Position numbers and translations under genes: made by a program. A stretch of 55,266 bases of DNA from an uncultured Lysobacteraceae bacterium (GTDB taxonomy: Bacteria; Pseudomonadota; Gammaproteobacteria; Xanthomonadales; Xanthomonadaceae). This document shows, piece after piece, positions 27,266 to 36,799 of the stretch. The stretch spans positions 1-55,266 of the forward strand of contig CAMLSB010000001.1 of the NCBI GenBank assembly GCA_946482565.1, read 5' to 3'. Below the pieces are notes generated by a model. The model saw only the letters and a program-made list of their open reading frames with translations. It was not told the origin of the DNA and did not search any database. Position 1 is the first letter of the stretch. Every line of letters begins with the position of its first letter.

Positions 27266-27327
27266 TTTTTGCCCTCCGTGCGAATCATCATGTCGAAGGG
27301 CGCATGGGTGCCCGCCAGGGGACCACG

Positions 27328-27855
27328 ATGGAGCTCGCAGACGCCACGACGCGCGACGCCCACCGCGAATTCGCCGACCTGCTCGAACGCCATCGCGGCA
27401 TCGTGCTCAAGGTCGCCGGCAGCTATTCGGCCAACCCGGACGATCGCGCCGACCTCGCCCAGGACATCGCGGCGCAGTTGTGGCGCGCGTGGCCGTCGTA
27501 CGCCCCCGACCGGCCGGTCACGACCTGGATGTACCGCATCGCGCTGAACGTCGCGATCTCGCACCTGCGCGGCCGCTCGCTGCGCGACCGCCACCACGTG
27601 CCCTACGACGAGGAACTGCACGCGGCCGGTGCCCACGACGCGGCGGCGGCGATCGACGACGACCACGAAACCGCCCAGCAGCTGCGGATGCTCGAACGCG
27701 TGATCGCCGCGCTGCCGCCACTGGATCGCGCGCTCATGCTCCTTTACCTCGACGAGCGCAGCCAGCGCGAGATCGCGGACGTGCTCGGCATCAGCGAAAG
27801 CAATGTCTCCACCCGGATCTCGCGCCTCAAGCAGCGCATCCGCGACGAATTCTGA
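27328..27855 (+). CDS. ECF-type RNA polymerase sigma factor
   Basis: A 175-aa sigma-70 family factor with region 2 (HRGIVLKVAGSYSANPDDRAD, then LAQDIAAQLWRAWPSY, the core-binding and -10-reading part) and region 4 (LDERSQREIADVLGISESN, then VSTRISRLKQRIRDEF). There is no extra C-terminal domain. I chose the ATG at 27328, preceded by AGGGGA at good spacing, over the in-frame ATG at 27304. The next gene, 28 bases later, encodes a membrane protein that may act as its partner or anti-sigma factor. Confidence 0.9.
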   Translation: MELADATTRDAHREFADLLERHRGIVLKVAGSYSANPDDRADLAQDIAAQLWRAWPSYAPDRPVTTWMYRIALNVAISHLRGRSLRDRHHVPYDEELHAAGAHDAAAAIDDDHETAQQLRMLERVIAALPPLDRALMLLYLDERSQREIADVLGISESNVSTRISRLKQRIRDEF

Positions 27856-27883
27856 CCCGCCCCACCCGCAAAGGACACCGACG

Positions 27884-28531
27884 ATGGAACTCGACGATTT
27901 CAAGACCGCCTGGCAAGCCCTCGATGCACGCCTGGACCGGCAGGACCGCGTCCAGCTCGAACTGCTGCGCGGGCAGCGCGTTGACCGCGCGCGGCGCAAC
28001 CTGCGCCCGCTCTTCATCGGCATGGCCTTGCAGGGCCTGCTCGGGCTGGGCCTGGTCGTGCTCGGCGTCGCGTGCTGGAAGCACAACCTCGACGCGCCCG
28101 GCCTGTTCGCCACGGGCATCCTGCTGCATGCCTTCGGCGTGGTGAACATCGCCTTCGCCGGCATCGTCTGCGGCCTGGCGTCCACCACCGGCTACGACGC
28201 ACCGGTGCTGGCGATCCAGAAGCGCCTGCGCCTGCTGCTGCGCGTGCAGGTGCTGAATTCGAATGCCTGCGGCGCACCCTGGTGGATCATGTGGGTGCTG
28301 GTGGTGGTCGGCTTCGCCGGCCTGTCGCCGGTGCGCGCCACGGGTGGGACGCCGGCGTGGATCTGGGCGAGCCTGGCGATCGGTGTCGTCGGCATGGTCG
28401 CGACCTGGGCGTGGACCGCGCGGACCGCGCGCAAGCCGGCCGGGCTTTACGCGCGCATCGACGATGGCGCGGATGGCATCCGCCGGAACCTGCGCCTGTT
28501 CGACGACATCGAGCGCTTCGAGCGCGACTGA
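27884..28531 (+). CDS. Membrane protein downstream of sigma factor (possible anti-sigma partner)
   Basis: The 215-aa product has a charged cytosolic N-terminus (MELDDFKTAWQALDARLDRQ), four hydrophobic helices between about residues 45 and 180, and a charged C-terminus. Unlike typical anti-sigma factors it shows no zinc-binding HxxxCxxC motif, so the link to the sigma factor is positional. An AAAGGA ribosome-binding site precedes the ATG. Similar sigma-plus-membrane-protein pairs occur in related bacteria. A strong terminator follows. Confidence 0.75.
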   Translation: MELDDFKTAWQALDARLDRQDRVQLELLRGQRVDRARRNLRPLFIGMALQGLLGLGLVVLGVACWKHNLDAPGLFATGILLHAFGVVNIAFAGIVCGLASTTGYDAPVLAIQKRLRLLLRVQVLNSNACGAPWWIMWVLVVVGFAGLSPVRATGGTPAWIWASLAIGVVGMVATWAWTARTARKPAGLYARIDDGADGIRRNLRLFDDIERFERD

Positions 28532-28571
28532 GCGCGATCGGGCGCGAGGCCGCGCGAACGGGCCGCGCAAA

Positions 28572-28602
28572 AAGAAGGGCCGGCGAAATGCCGGCCCTTC
28601 TT
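28572..28602. terminator. Strong bidirectional intrinsic terminator
   Basis: AAGAAGGGCCGGC (28572-28584), loop GAAAT and GCCGGCCCTTCTT (28590-28602) form a perfect 13-bp stem whose outer pairs supply A-rich and T-rich flanks on both strands. It lies between the convergent membrane-protein and aminopeptidase genes and can end transcription from both sides. Confidence 0.85.
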
Positions 28603-28645
28603 CGTCACCAGGCAGCGGCCGCAGGCGCGGCCGCCGCGGCACGCA

Positions 28646-31336
28646 TCACTTCTTGCGCTTCGCCAGCCAGGCGGTGACCTGCGGCAGACGCTTCTCGATC
28701 ACTTCGCGGCGGTACTTGATGCCCGCGATCGCGGTGTCGGTGGCGCGACGCGAGCTCTTCGCGATGTAGGCGTCGGCGAAGGCGTTGAGCTTGTCGACCA
28801 TCTTCGGGTCGCGCGAACCGCCGCCGATGCCGGGGTAGTAGCGCGAACGCGAGGTCGAGTCGACCAGCTTGTCCACCTGTTCGCGGTGCGCGACCACGTA
28901 ATCGAACGCCATGTCCGAGTGGCCGCTGCCGGCGACGCGGGCGATCATGCCCGCGCTGTTGGTCGCGCCCGGCTCGTCGGTGAGCGCCAGGTCCAGTGCG
29001 CGCTTCGCGAGGGCATCGTCCTTGGCGATCGCCAGCAGGCCGTACAGCTGGTCCTTGATCAGCGGCGTGGTCTCGGCCTGGGCTTGGGCGTGCAGCTTGT
29101 CCCAGGTGGCGGCGTCGGCATGCTGCGCGACGATGCCCAGGATCACGTTGCGCAGCACCACCGGCACGGCGTCGCCGCCAGCGGCGAAGCGGCGCTGCGC
29201 TTCGGCGATCACGGCCTGGTCGTCGAGGCCGGACAGCGTGCCGATCATCGTGCTGCGGAGACGGCGCACCGGATCGGCTTCGCCCGGCTTCGCTTCCCAG
29301 CCCAGGCGCGCGAACACCGGCTGCAGCGTGGCCTTCGCGTACTTGCGGAACGCGGCCTGCTGCTTCGCATCACCCTCGTAGTAGTAGTCGATCGACGACA
29401 GCGCGCCGGCCACTTCCTGCCACAGCTCCGGCGCCGCATCGGCGGGCACCGCGGCGGCGAGGTCGAGGTAATCGCTCAGCGGCTGTTCGCCGGCCATGCC
29501 CAGCGCCCAGATGTCGTTCATCAGGCCGAGCTGGTCGATGGTGGCGAGCTTGCCGAAGCCGCCGCGCAGCTGCGCGACCTGCGCCGCGGGATACAGCGTG
29601 CGGAAGTAACCGGCCTGGCCGGAGTTCACGAGCAGGGCGCCGCAACCCGGCACCTGCAGCGTCGCCTTGCCGTCGACGACGGTGCGCGCGGGCGCGGAGC
29701 CGCCGACGGTCGTCGCGACCACCGGCACGTGCCAGGACAGCGGCGTCTTGCCGGGGCGGTCGCGGGTGAACTCGCCCTGCGACAGCTGCACGGTGGTGTT
29801 GCCGCCCGTGCACGTCGCCGAGTCCACCTTGATCATCGGGATGCCCGGCTGCAGGGTGAAGTCGTGCGCGATCTGCGTGATCGGCTTGTCGGACACCGAA
29901 TCCACCGCCGCCCACAGGTTGTCGGAGACGGCGTTGCCGTAGGCATGCGCCTTGATGTACTTGCGCACGCCGTCGCGCCAGGTGTCTGCGCCGACGTAGG
30001 CCTCGAGCATGCGGATCACCGCCTCGCCCTTGGAATAGGTGATCGAGTCGAAGGCCTGGCTGGCCTGCTCGACCGTCTCGACGTGCTGCACGACCGGGTG
30101 CGTGGTCTCGATCGCGTCGCGGCTCATCGCGGACTCGCGCACGCCCACGGCCGACAGCGCGGTGTTCCATTCCGGATGCAGCTTGGCGGTGGTGCGGCTC
30201 TCCATCCACGAGGCGAAGCCTTCGTTGAGCCACAGGTCGTCCCACCACGCCATGGTCACCAGGTCGCCGAACCACTGGTGCGCGATCTCGTGCGCGCCGG
30301 TGGAGAAGATCGCTTCCTTGGTCGATTCGGTCGAGATGCGCGGGTCGAACAGCTGCGCGTACTCGAAGGTGTAGATCGCGCCCCAGTTCTCCATCGCGCT
30401 GAAGAACTGGCTGCTGCCCGGCGACGCGATGTTGTCGAGCTTCGGCAGCGGATACGGCACGCCGAAGTAATCGTTGTATTCCTTGATCACCGCGGCGGCG
30501 GACTCGAGCGAGAACTTCGCCTGGTCGGCCTTGCCCTTCTGGGTCACGACGCCGATCTCGACGCCGTCGGCCATCGTGGTGGCGCGGTCGAAATCGCCCA
30601 GGCCGAAGAACAGCAGGTAGGTCGACATCTTCGGCGACTGCTGGAAGCGCACGCGCTTGGTGCCGTCCTTCAGCTCGGTCGTCTCGGCGGCCGGCATGTT
30701 GCTCACCGCCATCTGCGCCGACGGCACGATCGCGGTCAGGGTGAACGTCGCCTTGTGGTTGGGCTCGTCCCACGACGGGATGAAGCGGCGCGCGTCCGAA
30801 TTCTCGAACTGGGTGTACAGCGCGCGCTTCTTGCCCGAATCGGTGTCGTAGTCGATCGCGAACAGGCCGTTGGCCTGCGTCCCGATCTTGCCGGTGTAGT
30901 CCAGCGCCAGCGTGTACTCGCCCTTGGCCAGCGGCTTGTCGAACGTGAACGTCGCGGTCTGCGCGTCGTTGTCGATGGCGACCTTGGGCGCGCCCAGCGC
31001 CTTGCCGCCCTTGGGCGTCAACATCGCCTTCGGGAAGGTCATGTCGATCTGGTTCAGCACGATCGTCGTGGTCGGCTCGTCGACCCGGAGGTCGATCGCG
31101 ATCCTGCCGTCGAACGCGAGCTTGTCGGCGTGCGGGGTGACCTGGATCTCGTAGTGCAGCGGCTCGACGTTGCGCGGCAGCTGGGTGGTCGCGTCGGTGA
31201 CGACGGGCGCGACGTGGGCGGGCATGCCGGTCGCCGGCGCGTCGGCCGCCTGGAGGGCAGGCAGGGCGAAGGCGGTGGCGGTGGCGCCCATGCCGGCGAG
31301 CGCCAGCGTGATGGCGGATACGAGGTGGCGACGCAT
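28646..31336 (-). CDS. Exported M1 family aminopeptidase (PepN/ERAP-like)
   Basis: An 896-aa exported peptidase with signal peptide ending near LPALQA. The four-domain M1 layout is visible: N-terminal saddle (NVEPLHYEIQVTPHADKLAF), the exopeptidase motif SAMENWGAIYTFE, zinc site HEIAHQWFGDLVTMAWW (H349, H353) with the third ligand in LNEGFASWM, and a long C-terminal helical domain. It should trim N-terminal residues from peptides outside the cytosol. I chose the ATG at 31336, which begins with the signal peptide; a longer reading frame to 31408 lacks one. It is distinct from the HEFGH-type M1 enzyme at 15.4 kb. Confidence 0.93.
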   Translation of the reverse strand: MRRHLVSAITLALAGMGATATAFALPALQAADAPATGMPAHVAPVVTDATTQLPRNVEPLHYEIQVTPHADKLAFDGRIAIDLRVDEPTTTIVLNQIDMTFPKAMLTPKGGKALGAPKVAIDNDAQTATFTFDKPLAKGEYTLALDYTGKIGTQANGLFAIDYDTDSGKKRALYTQFENSDARRFIPSWDEPNHKATFTLTAIVPSAQMAVSNMPAAETTELKDGTKRVRFQQSPKMSTYLLFFGLGDFDRATTMADGVEIGVVTQKGKADQAKFSLESAAAVIKEYNDYFGVPYPLPKLDNIASPGSSQFFSAMENWGAIYTFEYAQLFDPRISTESTKEAIFSTGAHEIAHQWFGDLVTMAWWDDLWLNEGFASWMESRTTAKLHPEWNTALSAVGVRESAMSRDAIETTHPVVQHVETVEQASQAFDSITYSKGEAVIRMLEAYVGADTWRDGVRKYIKAHAYGNAVSDNLWAAVDSVSDKPITQIAHDFTLQPGIPMIKVDSATCTGGNTTVQLSQGEFTRDRPGKTPLSWHVPVVATTVGGSAPARTVVDGKATLQVPGCGALLVNSGQAGYFRTLYPAAQVAQLRGGFGKLATIDQLGLMNDIWALGMAGEQPLSDYLDLAAAVPADAAPELWQEVAGALSSIDYYYEGDAKQQAAFRKYAKATLQPVFARLGWEAKPGEADPVRRLRSTMIGTLSGLDDQAVIAEAQRRFAAGGDAVPVVLRNVILGIVAQHADAATWDKLHAQAQAETTPLIKDQLYGLLAIAKDDALAKRALDLALTDEPGATNSAGMIARVAGSGHSDMAFDYVVAHREQVDKLVDSTSRSRYYPGIGGGSRDPKMVDKLNAFADAYIAKSSRRATDTAIAGIKYRREVIEKRLPQVTAWLAKRKK

Positions 31337-31430
31337 GGAGGAATCCCCGGGGAGTGGAACCTCCGATGGTGGGGCGCGGCCCGCGGCGCCGACACCCCCG
31401 GAAGTCACGCCCGGGGGGCTGGCAGCGGTT

Positions 31431-32489
31431 TCAGTCGTATTCGGCCAGGGGCGTCTCCGCCGGGCAGCGCTTGTCGGGGAAGCCGTAGCTGCGGCGCAGC
31501 TTGCGCCCGCATTCGCCGATCGCGTCCACGTCGCCCTCGCCCGCCGCGCACTTCGCGTCGAACGCGCGAAGGAAGGCCTCGCGGCGATGCACGAAGGATT
31601 CGCCGCACTTGCGCGCCAGCCGGATCCGCTCGAGGTCTTCCTGCACCGGGTTGCTGCCGGACAGGCCGTACTCGCGCAATTCGTCCGGCGTGAGCAGCCG
31701 CAGCTGGCTGCTCGGCACGGTCATCATCATGTCGGCGACCGCCACGTCCACGCCGTTGCGCGCGAAATAGTCCTTGATGTTGTCGTGCACCGCGCGCAGC
31801 TCCGATTCGAGTTCCGCGCGCGTGGTCGCGTCCGAATGCAGGCGGATGATGCGGTGGATGCCGACATCGCCGGAAACGATGCGGTTGTCGCCCGCGGCGA
31901 GGATGAACACGCAGGCGCTGTGGCACGCGGAGCCTTCGCGCACCCAGATCGTCCAGTGCGCATCGCCGATCGCGTCGCCCGCGCGGATGCCATCCTCGAC
32001 CTGGCCGCCCGCGGAATCGATGTCGAGGATGCGCTTGCCGATCTCCATCCGGTCGGCCATCGCCGACACGCGCTCGACCAGGTCGGCGAAATCGGCTGAG
32101 ATCTTGCCGCTGTAGCGCAAGCGCAGCACGCCGGCCTCGCGGCAGGGCCGCACCGCGTCAGCGACGGCGAAGAAGCCGAGGTCCGCGAGCGGCTCGCCTT
32201 CGCCGGCGGTGGCGTAGTCGGTTTCGCAGCCGAGGGTTGCGGTGCCGGACTCGAGCTTCGCCGCGGGCCATTCGGTGCCCTTCAGGACGTCCCTCGTGGC
32301 GGGCACGACCTTGGGCGCCGGCGTGCTGATCGCACCGCCCTCGTCGGCCGCGCTCGCCACGGTCTTCGCGGGTTCGGCGGTCGCGGGCGCCGGCGGCTCG
32401 GGGGCACGGCACGACGCCAGCGCGAGGCACGCGGCCGCGAGGAGCAGGCGCCCCAGGGGCAGGCGCGCCTTTGGAGGTTGTATCGGCAT
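31431..32489 (-). CDS. ClpP/crotonase-fold lipoprotein, cysteine-rich
   Basis: The 352-aa product has a lipobox (ALASC) after its signal sequence and a Pro/Ala-rich linker. The central domain matches periplasmic ClpP-like proteins (COG3904): LDIDSAGGQVEDG for substrate binding, SACHSACVFILAAG with candidate nucleophile Ser191, and GIHRI with the histidine. Eight cysteines follow the lipidated one, an even number suited to disulfides in the periplasm. Proteolytic activity is not established for this group. The gene lies 29 bases after an MFS transporter gene on the same strand. Confidence 0.78.
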   Translation of the reverse strand: MPIQPPKARLPLGRLLLAAACLALASCRAPEPPAPATAEPAKTVASAADEGGAISTPAPKVVPATRDVLKGTEWPAAKLESGTATLGCETDYATAGEGEPLADLGFFAVADAVRPCREAGVLRLRYSGKISADFADLVERVSAMADRMEIGKRILDIDSAGGQVEDGIRAGDAIGDAHWTIWVREGSACHSACVFILAAGDNRIVSGDVGIHRIIRLHSDATTRAELESELRAVHDNIKDYFARNGVDVAVADMMMTVPSSQLRLLTPDELREYGLSGSNPVQEDLERIRLARKCGESFVHRREAFLRAFDAKCAAGEGDVDAIGECGRKLRRSYGFPDKRCPAETPLAEYD

Positions 32490-32518
32490 GCGCTGGGGCG
32501 GCGGGCGGGCCTTCCAGT

Positions 32519-33730
32519 TTATGGCGCGGCGCCGTGTGCCGGATCAATGGGTGATGAATGTTCCTTCGCGCGCAGCGCAACGAGGCCCGCCACCGCCGCC
32601 AGCGCCGCGCCCGTCCAGAATGCGGACGCCGGCCCCCACGCCTCCCACAACGCCCCCGCGCCGCCGCTGGCCAGCAGCAATGCGACGCCCGACACCAGGT
32701 TGAACATCCCGAACGCGGTGGCTCGATACGCCGCCGGCACGCGATCGACGACCAGGCTGGCGAGGATGCCCTGGGTCAGGCCCATGTGCAGGCCCCAGGC
32801 GGCGATGCCGGCGAACGCGAGGGCGATGCCGCCGTCCACCGCCAGCAGCGCATCGCCCACCACCAGCGCAAGCATCCCGGCCGCGAGCAGCCGCCGACGC
32901 GGCATGCGGTCGGACAGCCAGCCGGCGGGATAGGCGGTGGCCGCGTACACCACGCTCATCACCACCAGCACCATGGGTACCCACGCCACCGGGAGCCCGC
33001 GGTCGCTGGCGCGCAGCACCAGGAAGGCTTCGCTGAAGCGCGCCAGCGCGACGAGGCCGCCGAGCGCCGCCAGTCGCCAGAACGGCGCGCCCAGGCGCGA
33101 CAGGCCCTCGCGCGTGATCGGCAGGCGCGCCGTCCGCGCGTGCGTGTCGGGCGGTTCGCGCACCGCCGTCGCGAGCAGCAGCACCGCGATAAATCCCGGG
33201 ATCACCGCAACCCACAACACGCTGCGGATGTCGTCGGCGAACACCGTCATCAACACCACTGCGAGCAGCGGCCCGACCACCGCACCGATCGTGTCCATCG
33301 ACTGGCGCAGGCCGAATGCCGCGCCGCGGATCGACGCCGGCGTGATGTCGCCGACCAGCGCGTCGCGCGGCGCGCCGCGGATCCCCTTGCCGAAGCGGTC
33401 GAGCAGGCGCGCGGTGGCGACGGCCGCGACGGACCCGGCGAGCGGGAACAGCGGCTTCACCACCGCCGCCAGGCCATAGCCGAACAGCACCAGCGGCTTG
33501 CGACGGCCAAATGCATCGCTGGCCCAGCCGGAGAACACCTTGGTGAACAACACCGTCGCCTCGGCCGCACCCTCGAGCAGGCCGATCGTGAGCATGCTCG
33601 CACCGAGCGTCGTGGCCAGCAGCACGGGCAGCAGGCTGTGCACGATCTCCGAACCCATGTCGGTGAACAGGCTGACGAAGCCGAGCATCCATACCGCGCG
33701 CGGAATGGCGGGTCGTTGGGTGGCGCGCAT
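32519..33730 (-). CDS. Major facilitator superfamily transporter
   Basis: A 403-aa inner-membrane carrier with twelve predicted helices. The loop 2-3 signature appears as SGWASDAFGRRKPLV, and LLDRFGKGIRGAPRDALVGD is a segment seen in a bacterial MFS group of unknown substrate that resembles drug or metabolite exporters. The start is ATG at 33730, 83 bases from the divergent acylase gene. It probably forms an operon with the ClpP-like lipoprotein gene. Confidence 0.87.
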   Translation of the reverse strand: MRATQRPAIPRAVWMLGFVSLFTDMGSEIVHSLLPVLLATTLGASMLTIGLLEGAAEATVLFTKVFSGWASDAFGRRKPLVLFGYGLAAVVKPLFPLAGSVAAVATARLLDRFGKGIRGAPRDALVGDITPASIRGAAFGLRQSMDTIGAVVGPLLAVVLMTVFADDIRSVLWVAVIPGFIAVLLLATAVREPPDTHARTARLPITREGLSRLGAPFWRLAALGGLVALARFSEAFLVLRASDRGLPVAWVPMVLVVMSVVYAATAYPAGWLSDRMPRRRLLAAGMLALVVGDALLAVDGGIALAFAGIAAWGLHMGLTQGILASLVVDRVPAAYRATAFGMFNLVSGVALLLASGGAGALWEAWGPASAFWTGAALAAVAGLVALRAKEHSSPIDPAHGAAP

Positions 33731-33813
33731 CCTTGTGCTCCATGGCCTGGCAAGGGGCGAGCATAGCGCTCGGCATGCTAGGGTCGGCGTCACGCAAACC
33801 AGGGGAGTCCGCC

Positions 33814-36081
33814 ATGCCCGCATCCATCGCCAGGCCGGCGTTGCTCGCGCTGATCCTGCTGGCCTTGCCGGTGCTGATCGCTCCGGCGCTTGCCGCCCCG
33901 GGGCGCGCCGCGCCCGACGCACTCGCGGGCGCGCCGGCTGCGTCGGCGACGCCAGCCGAGCAGGCCCGCTGGCGCCAGCGCGCGGCGGCCACCACGATCG
34001 AACGCGACGACTGGGGCATCGCCCATGTGCATGGCCGCACCGACGCGGATGCGGTATTCGGCATGGTTTATGCGCAGGCCGAGGACGACTTCAACCGCGT
34101 CGAAACGAACTACATCAACGCGATGGGCCGGCTTGCCGAAGCCGAGGGCGAACCGGCCATCTGGCAGGACCTGCGGATGAAGCTGTTCATCGACCCGATG
34201 GAGCTGCAACGCCTGTACGGCAAGAGCCCCGCATGGCTGCAGGCGCTGATGACGGCGTGGGCCGACGGCCTCAACTACTACCTTGGCACGCATCCCGGCG
34301 TGCATCCGCGCGTGATTCGCCACTTCGAACCGTGGATGGCGCTGAGCTTCAGCGAAGGCAGCATCGGCGGCGACATCGAGCGCGTCTCGCTGAAACAGCT
34401 CGCGGCGTTCTACGGCGGCGAACACGATCCGGCGCGCGACATCGCGCTGGCGCTCGCCGACGATCCCGCGAGCTGGGCCGAGCCCACCGGTTCCAACGGC
34501 ATCGCGATCGCCCCGAAGCTCACCGCCGACGGCCATGCGCTGCTGCTGATCAACCCGCACACCTCGTTCTTCTTCCGCTCCGAACTGCAGATGACGAGCG
34601 ACGAAGGCCTCGACGCCTATGGCGCGTCGACCTGGGGCCAGTTCTTCGTCTACCAGGGCTTCAACCGGCACATCGGCTGGATGCACACGTCAACCGGGGC
34701 CGACGTGGTCGACGAATTCGCCGAAACGATCGTGCATGGCGCCGACGGCAAGCTGGCCTATCGGTTTGGCGACGCGTTGCGCCCGGTCACGACCCGCGCG
34801 ATCACGGTGCCGTATCGCGCCGCGGACGGCACGATGGCGCACCGCACGTTCACGGCGTACTTCACCCACCACGGCCCGGTCGTGCGCGCCGCCGACGGCA
34901 AATGGATCGCGACGGCACTGATGAACCGGCCGATGGAAGCGCTGGAGCAGAGCTGGCTGCGCACAAAGGCCACCGACCTGGCGAGTTACCTCAAGGTCGC
35001 GGAACTCAAGGCCAACTCCTCCAACAACACGCTGTTCGCCAGCGACAAGGGCGAGATCGCCTACCTGCACCCGCAGTTCATCCCGGTGCGCGACGACCGC
35101 TTCGACTACACGCAGCCGGTGGACGGCAGCGATCCGGCGACCGACTGGAAGGGACTCACGCCGCTGGACAAGCAACCGCGCGTGATCGATCCGGCCGCCG
35201 GCTGGGCCTACAACACCAACAACTGGCCGTACTCCGCCGCCGCGGCGGACAGCCCGAGGCAGGGCGATTTCCCGCGCTACATGGACAGCGTGGGCGAGAA
35301 CCCGCGCGGCGTGCACGCGATGCGCCTGCTCGGCAAGGCCGGCGACATGACGCTGCCGTCGCTCATCGCCCTCGCCTTCGACCCGCAACTGCCCGAGTTC
35401 GAAGTGCTGGTGCCGCTGCTCGTCGCCGACTACGACGCACTCCCCGCCAGCGATGCGCGCAAGGCCGCGTTGCGGGGGCCTGTCGGTCTGCTGCGCCATT
35501 GGGACCATCGCTGGGGCAGCGCATCGATGCCGACCACGCTCGCGGTCTTCTGGGGCGACACGCTCTGGGACGCATTGTCGGCGCAGTCGCGCGAAACGCG
35601 CACGCCGCTGTACGACCTCATCGCCGCGCCTGCCAGCCGCGAGGCGCGCCTGCAGGCACTGGCCGATGCCGTCGCGCGGCTGCAGCAGGACTTCGGCAGC
35701 TGGGGCGTGGCCTGGGGCGAGGTCAACCGCTTCCAGCGCAACGACGGTGCGATCGACCAGGTGTTCGACGACGCGAAGCCGAGCACGCCGGTGCCCTTCG
35801 TGTCCTCGCGCTGGGGCTCGCTGGCCTCGTTCGGCGCGCATCGCTGGCCCGGCACGAAGCGCTACTACGGCACCAGCGGCAACAGCTTCGTCGCGGTCGT
35901 GGAATTCGGCGACAAGGTCCGGGCGCGCGCCGTCACCGCCGGCGGCGAGAGCGGGCATCCGGATTCGCCGCACTTCAAGGACGAGGTCGAGCGCTACGCC
36001 AGCGGGAACCTCCGCGAGGTCTACTACTGGCCGGAGCAGCGCAAGGGCCACGTCGAGCGGACGTATCACCCGGGCGACTGA
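33814..36081 (+). CDS. Penicillin-acylase family N-terminal nucleophile hydrolase
   Basis: A 755-aa precursor with a signal peptide (to about residue 27). The alpha chain ends before TGSNGIAIAPK, where Ser227 after the Gly should become the N-terminal nucleophile of the beta chain on autoprocessing. The beta chain follows with LLLINPHTSFFF, and SNNTLFASDKGEIAYLHPQF later on. Relatives include aculeacin and acyl-homoserine-lactone acylases and penicillin amidases; the substrate cannot be assigned. AGGGGAG precedes the ATG well. It is divergent to the MFS gene. Confidence 0.9.
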   Translation: MPASIARPALLALILLALPVLIAPALAAPGRAAPDALAGAPAASATPAEQARWRQRAAATTIERDDWGIAHVHGRTDADAVFGMVYAQAEDDFNRVETNYINAMGRLAEAEGEPAIWQDLRMKLFIDPMELQRLYGKSPAWLQALMTAWADGLNYYLGTHPGVHPRVIRHFEPWMALSFSEGSIGGDIERVSLKQLAAFYGGEHDPARDIALALADDPASWAEPTGSNGIAIAPKLTADGHALLLINPHTSFFFRSELQMTSDEGLDAYGASTWGQFFVYQGFNRHIGWMHTSTGADVVDEFAETIVHGADGKLAYRFGDALRPVTTRAITVPYRAADGTMAHRTFTAYFTHHGPVVRAADGKWIATALMNRPMEALEQSWLRTKATDLASYLKVAELKANSSNNTLFASDKGEIAYLHPQFIPVRDDRFDYTQPVDGSDPATDWKGLTPLDKQPRVIDPAAGWAYNTNNWPYSAAAADSPRQGDFPRYMDSVGENPRGVHAMRLLGKAGDMTLPSLIALAFDPQLPEFEVLVPLLVADYDALPASDARKAALRGPVGLLRHWDHRWGSASMPTTLAVFWGDTLWDALSAQSRETRTPLYDLIAAPASREARLQALADAVARLQQDFGSWGVAWGEVNRFQRNDGAIDQVFDDAKPSTPVPFVSSRWGSLASFGAHRWPGTKRYYGTSGNSFVAVVEFGDKVRARAVTAGGESGHPDSPHFKDEVERYASGNLREVYYWPEQRKGHVERTYHPGD

Positions 36082-36093
36082 GTGCCCGGAGGC

Positions 36094-36774
36094 TCAGGCG
36101 CGGCGCAACGACCAGAACGGGATCGTGCGCCGCAACCGGTAGCCCAGCCGCTCGTACAGCGCCTTCGCGCGGATGTCGCGTTGGCTGACGTGCAGGAAGG
36201 GCCCTCGCCCCGCGGCCAGCGTGTCGTTGGTCAATCGCGCGGTGAGGCGCCTCGCGTGTCCCTGCCCGTTGAAGGCGGGATGCGTGCAGATCGCGCTCAT
36301 CTCGCGGTGCAGCGGCGTGCCGAGGCGTTCGCCGGCCATCGCCGCGAGGCGGCCGTCGTGTCGGATGCCGATGTAGCGCCCCAGGGCCATCGTCCGCTCG
36401 CGGAAATAATGCGGATAGACCAGCGCCGTCAGCGCAAGCACGTCGGCGCGGTCGGACTCGCCGAGTTCCACGATCTCCGGGCCTTCCGCCAGCGCGAGCG
36501 GCGTGTCGCAGGCGAGTTGCGCCAGTTCCTCCAGCGGATCGAGCCGCCAGCCAGCGGGCAACCGCGCCGGCGCGATGCCGAGCAGCAACACCGTTTCGCC
36601 GGGCGCCACCAGCGCGTCGAGCGCGCCGGCGACGTCCGCCTCCGCGTGCGCGACACCGAGGAACGGCGCATGGTCGGCCGGATAACGCGCGACATCGCCT
36701 GCGCGCAGCGCGATGTCGCGGTGGATCGTGTCCAGCGCCGACCAGAACGGATTGTCGCGGCCGTCGCCGGTCAT
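36094..36774 (-). CDS. GNAT family N-acetyltransferase
   Basis: A 226-aa protein with an N-terminal region of about 100 residues lacking clear motifs and a C-terminal GNAT fold: MSAICTHPAFNGQGHARRL gives the acetyl-CoA pyrophosphate-binding motif A (Q/GxGxA-type), and AKALYERLGYRLRR motif B. It resembles FR47-like acetyltransferases. Substrate unknown. The gene lies 25 bases downstream of the M13 peptidase gene on the same strand and may be cotranscribed. Confidence 0.88.
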   Translation of the reverse strand: MTGDGRDNPFWSALDTIHRDIALRAGDVARYPADHAPFLGVAHAEADVAGALDALVAPGETVLLLGIAPARLPAGWRLDPLEELAQLACDTPLALAEGPEIVELGESDRADVLALTALVYPHYFRERTMALGRYIGIRHDGRLAAMAGERLGTPLHREMSAICTHPAFNGQGHARRLTARLTNDTLAAGRGPFLHVSQRDIRAKALYERLGYRLRRTIPFWSLRRA

Positions 36775-36799
36775 GGCCCCTCCAATCCTTCGCCCACCG

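Noticed and set aside
28886..31693. Plus-strand open frame of over 900 codons opposite the M1 aminopeptidase
   Set aside because: No recognisable domains, low-complexity composition, and the opposite strand holds a full aminopeptidase with zinc motif.
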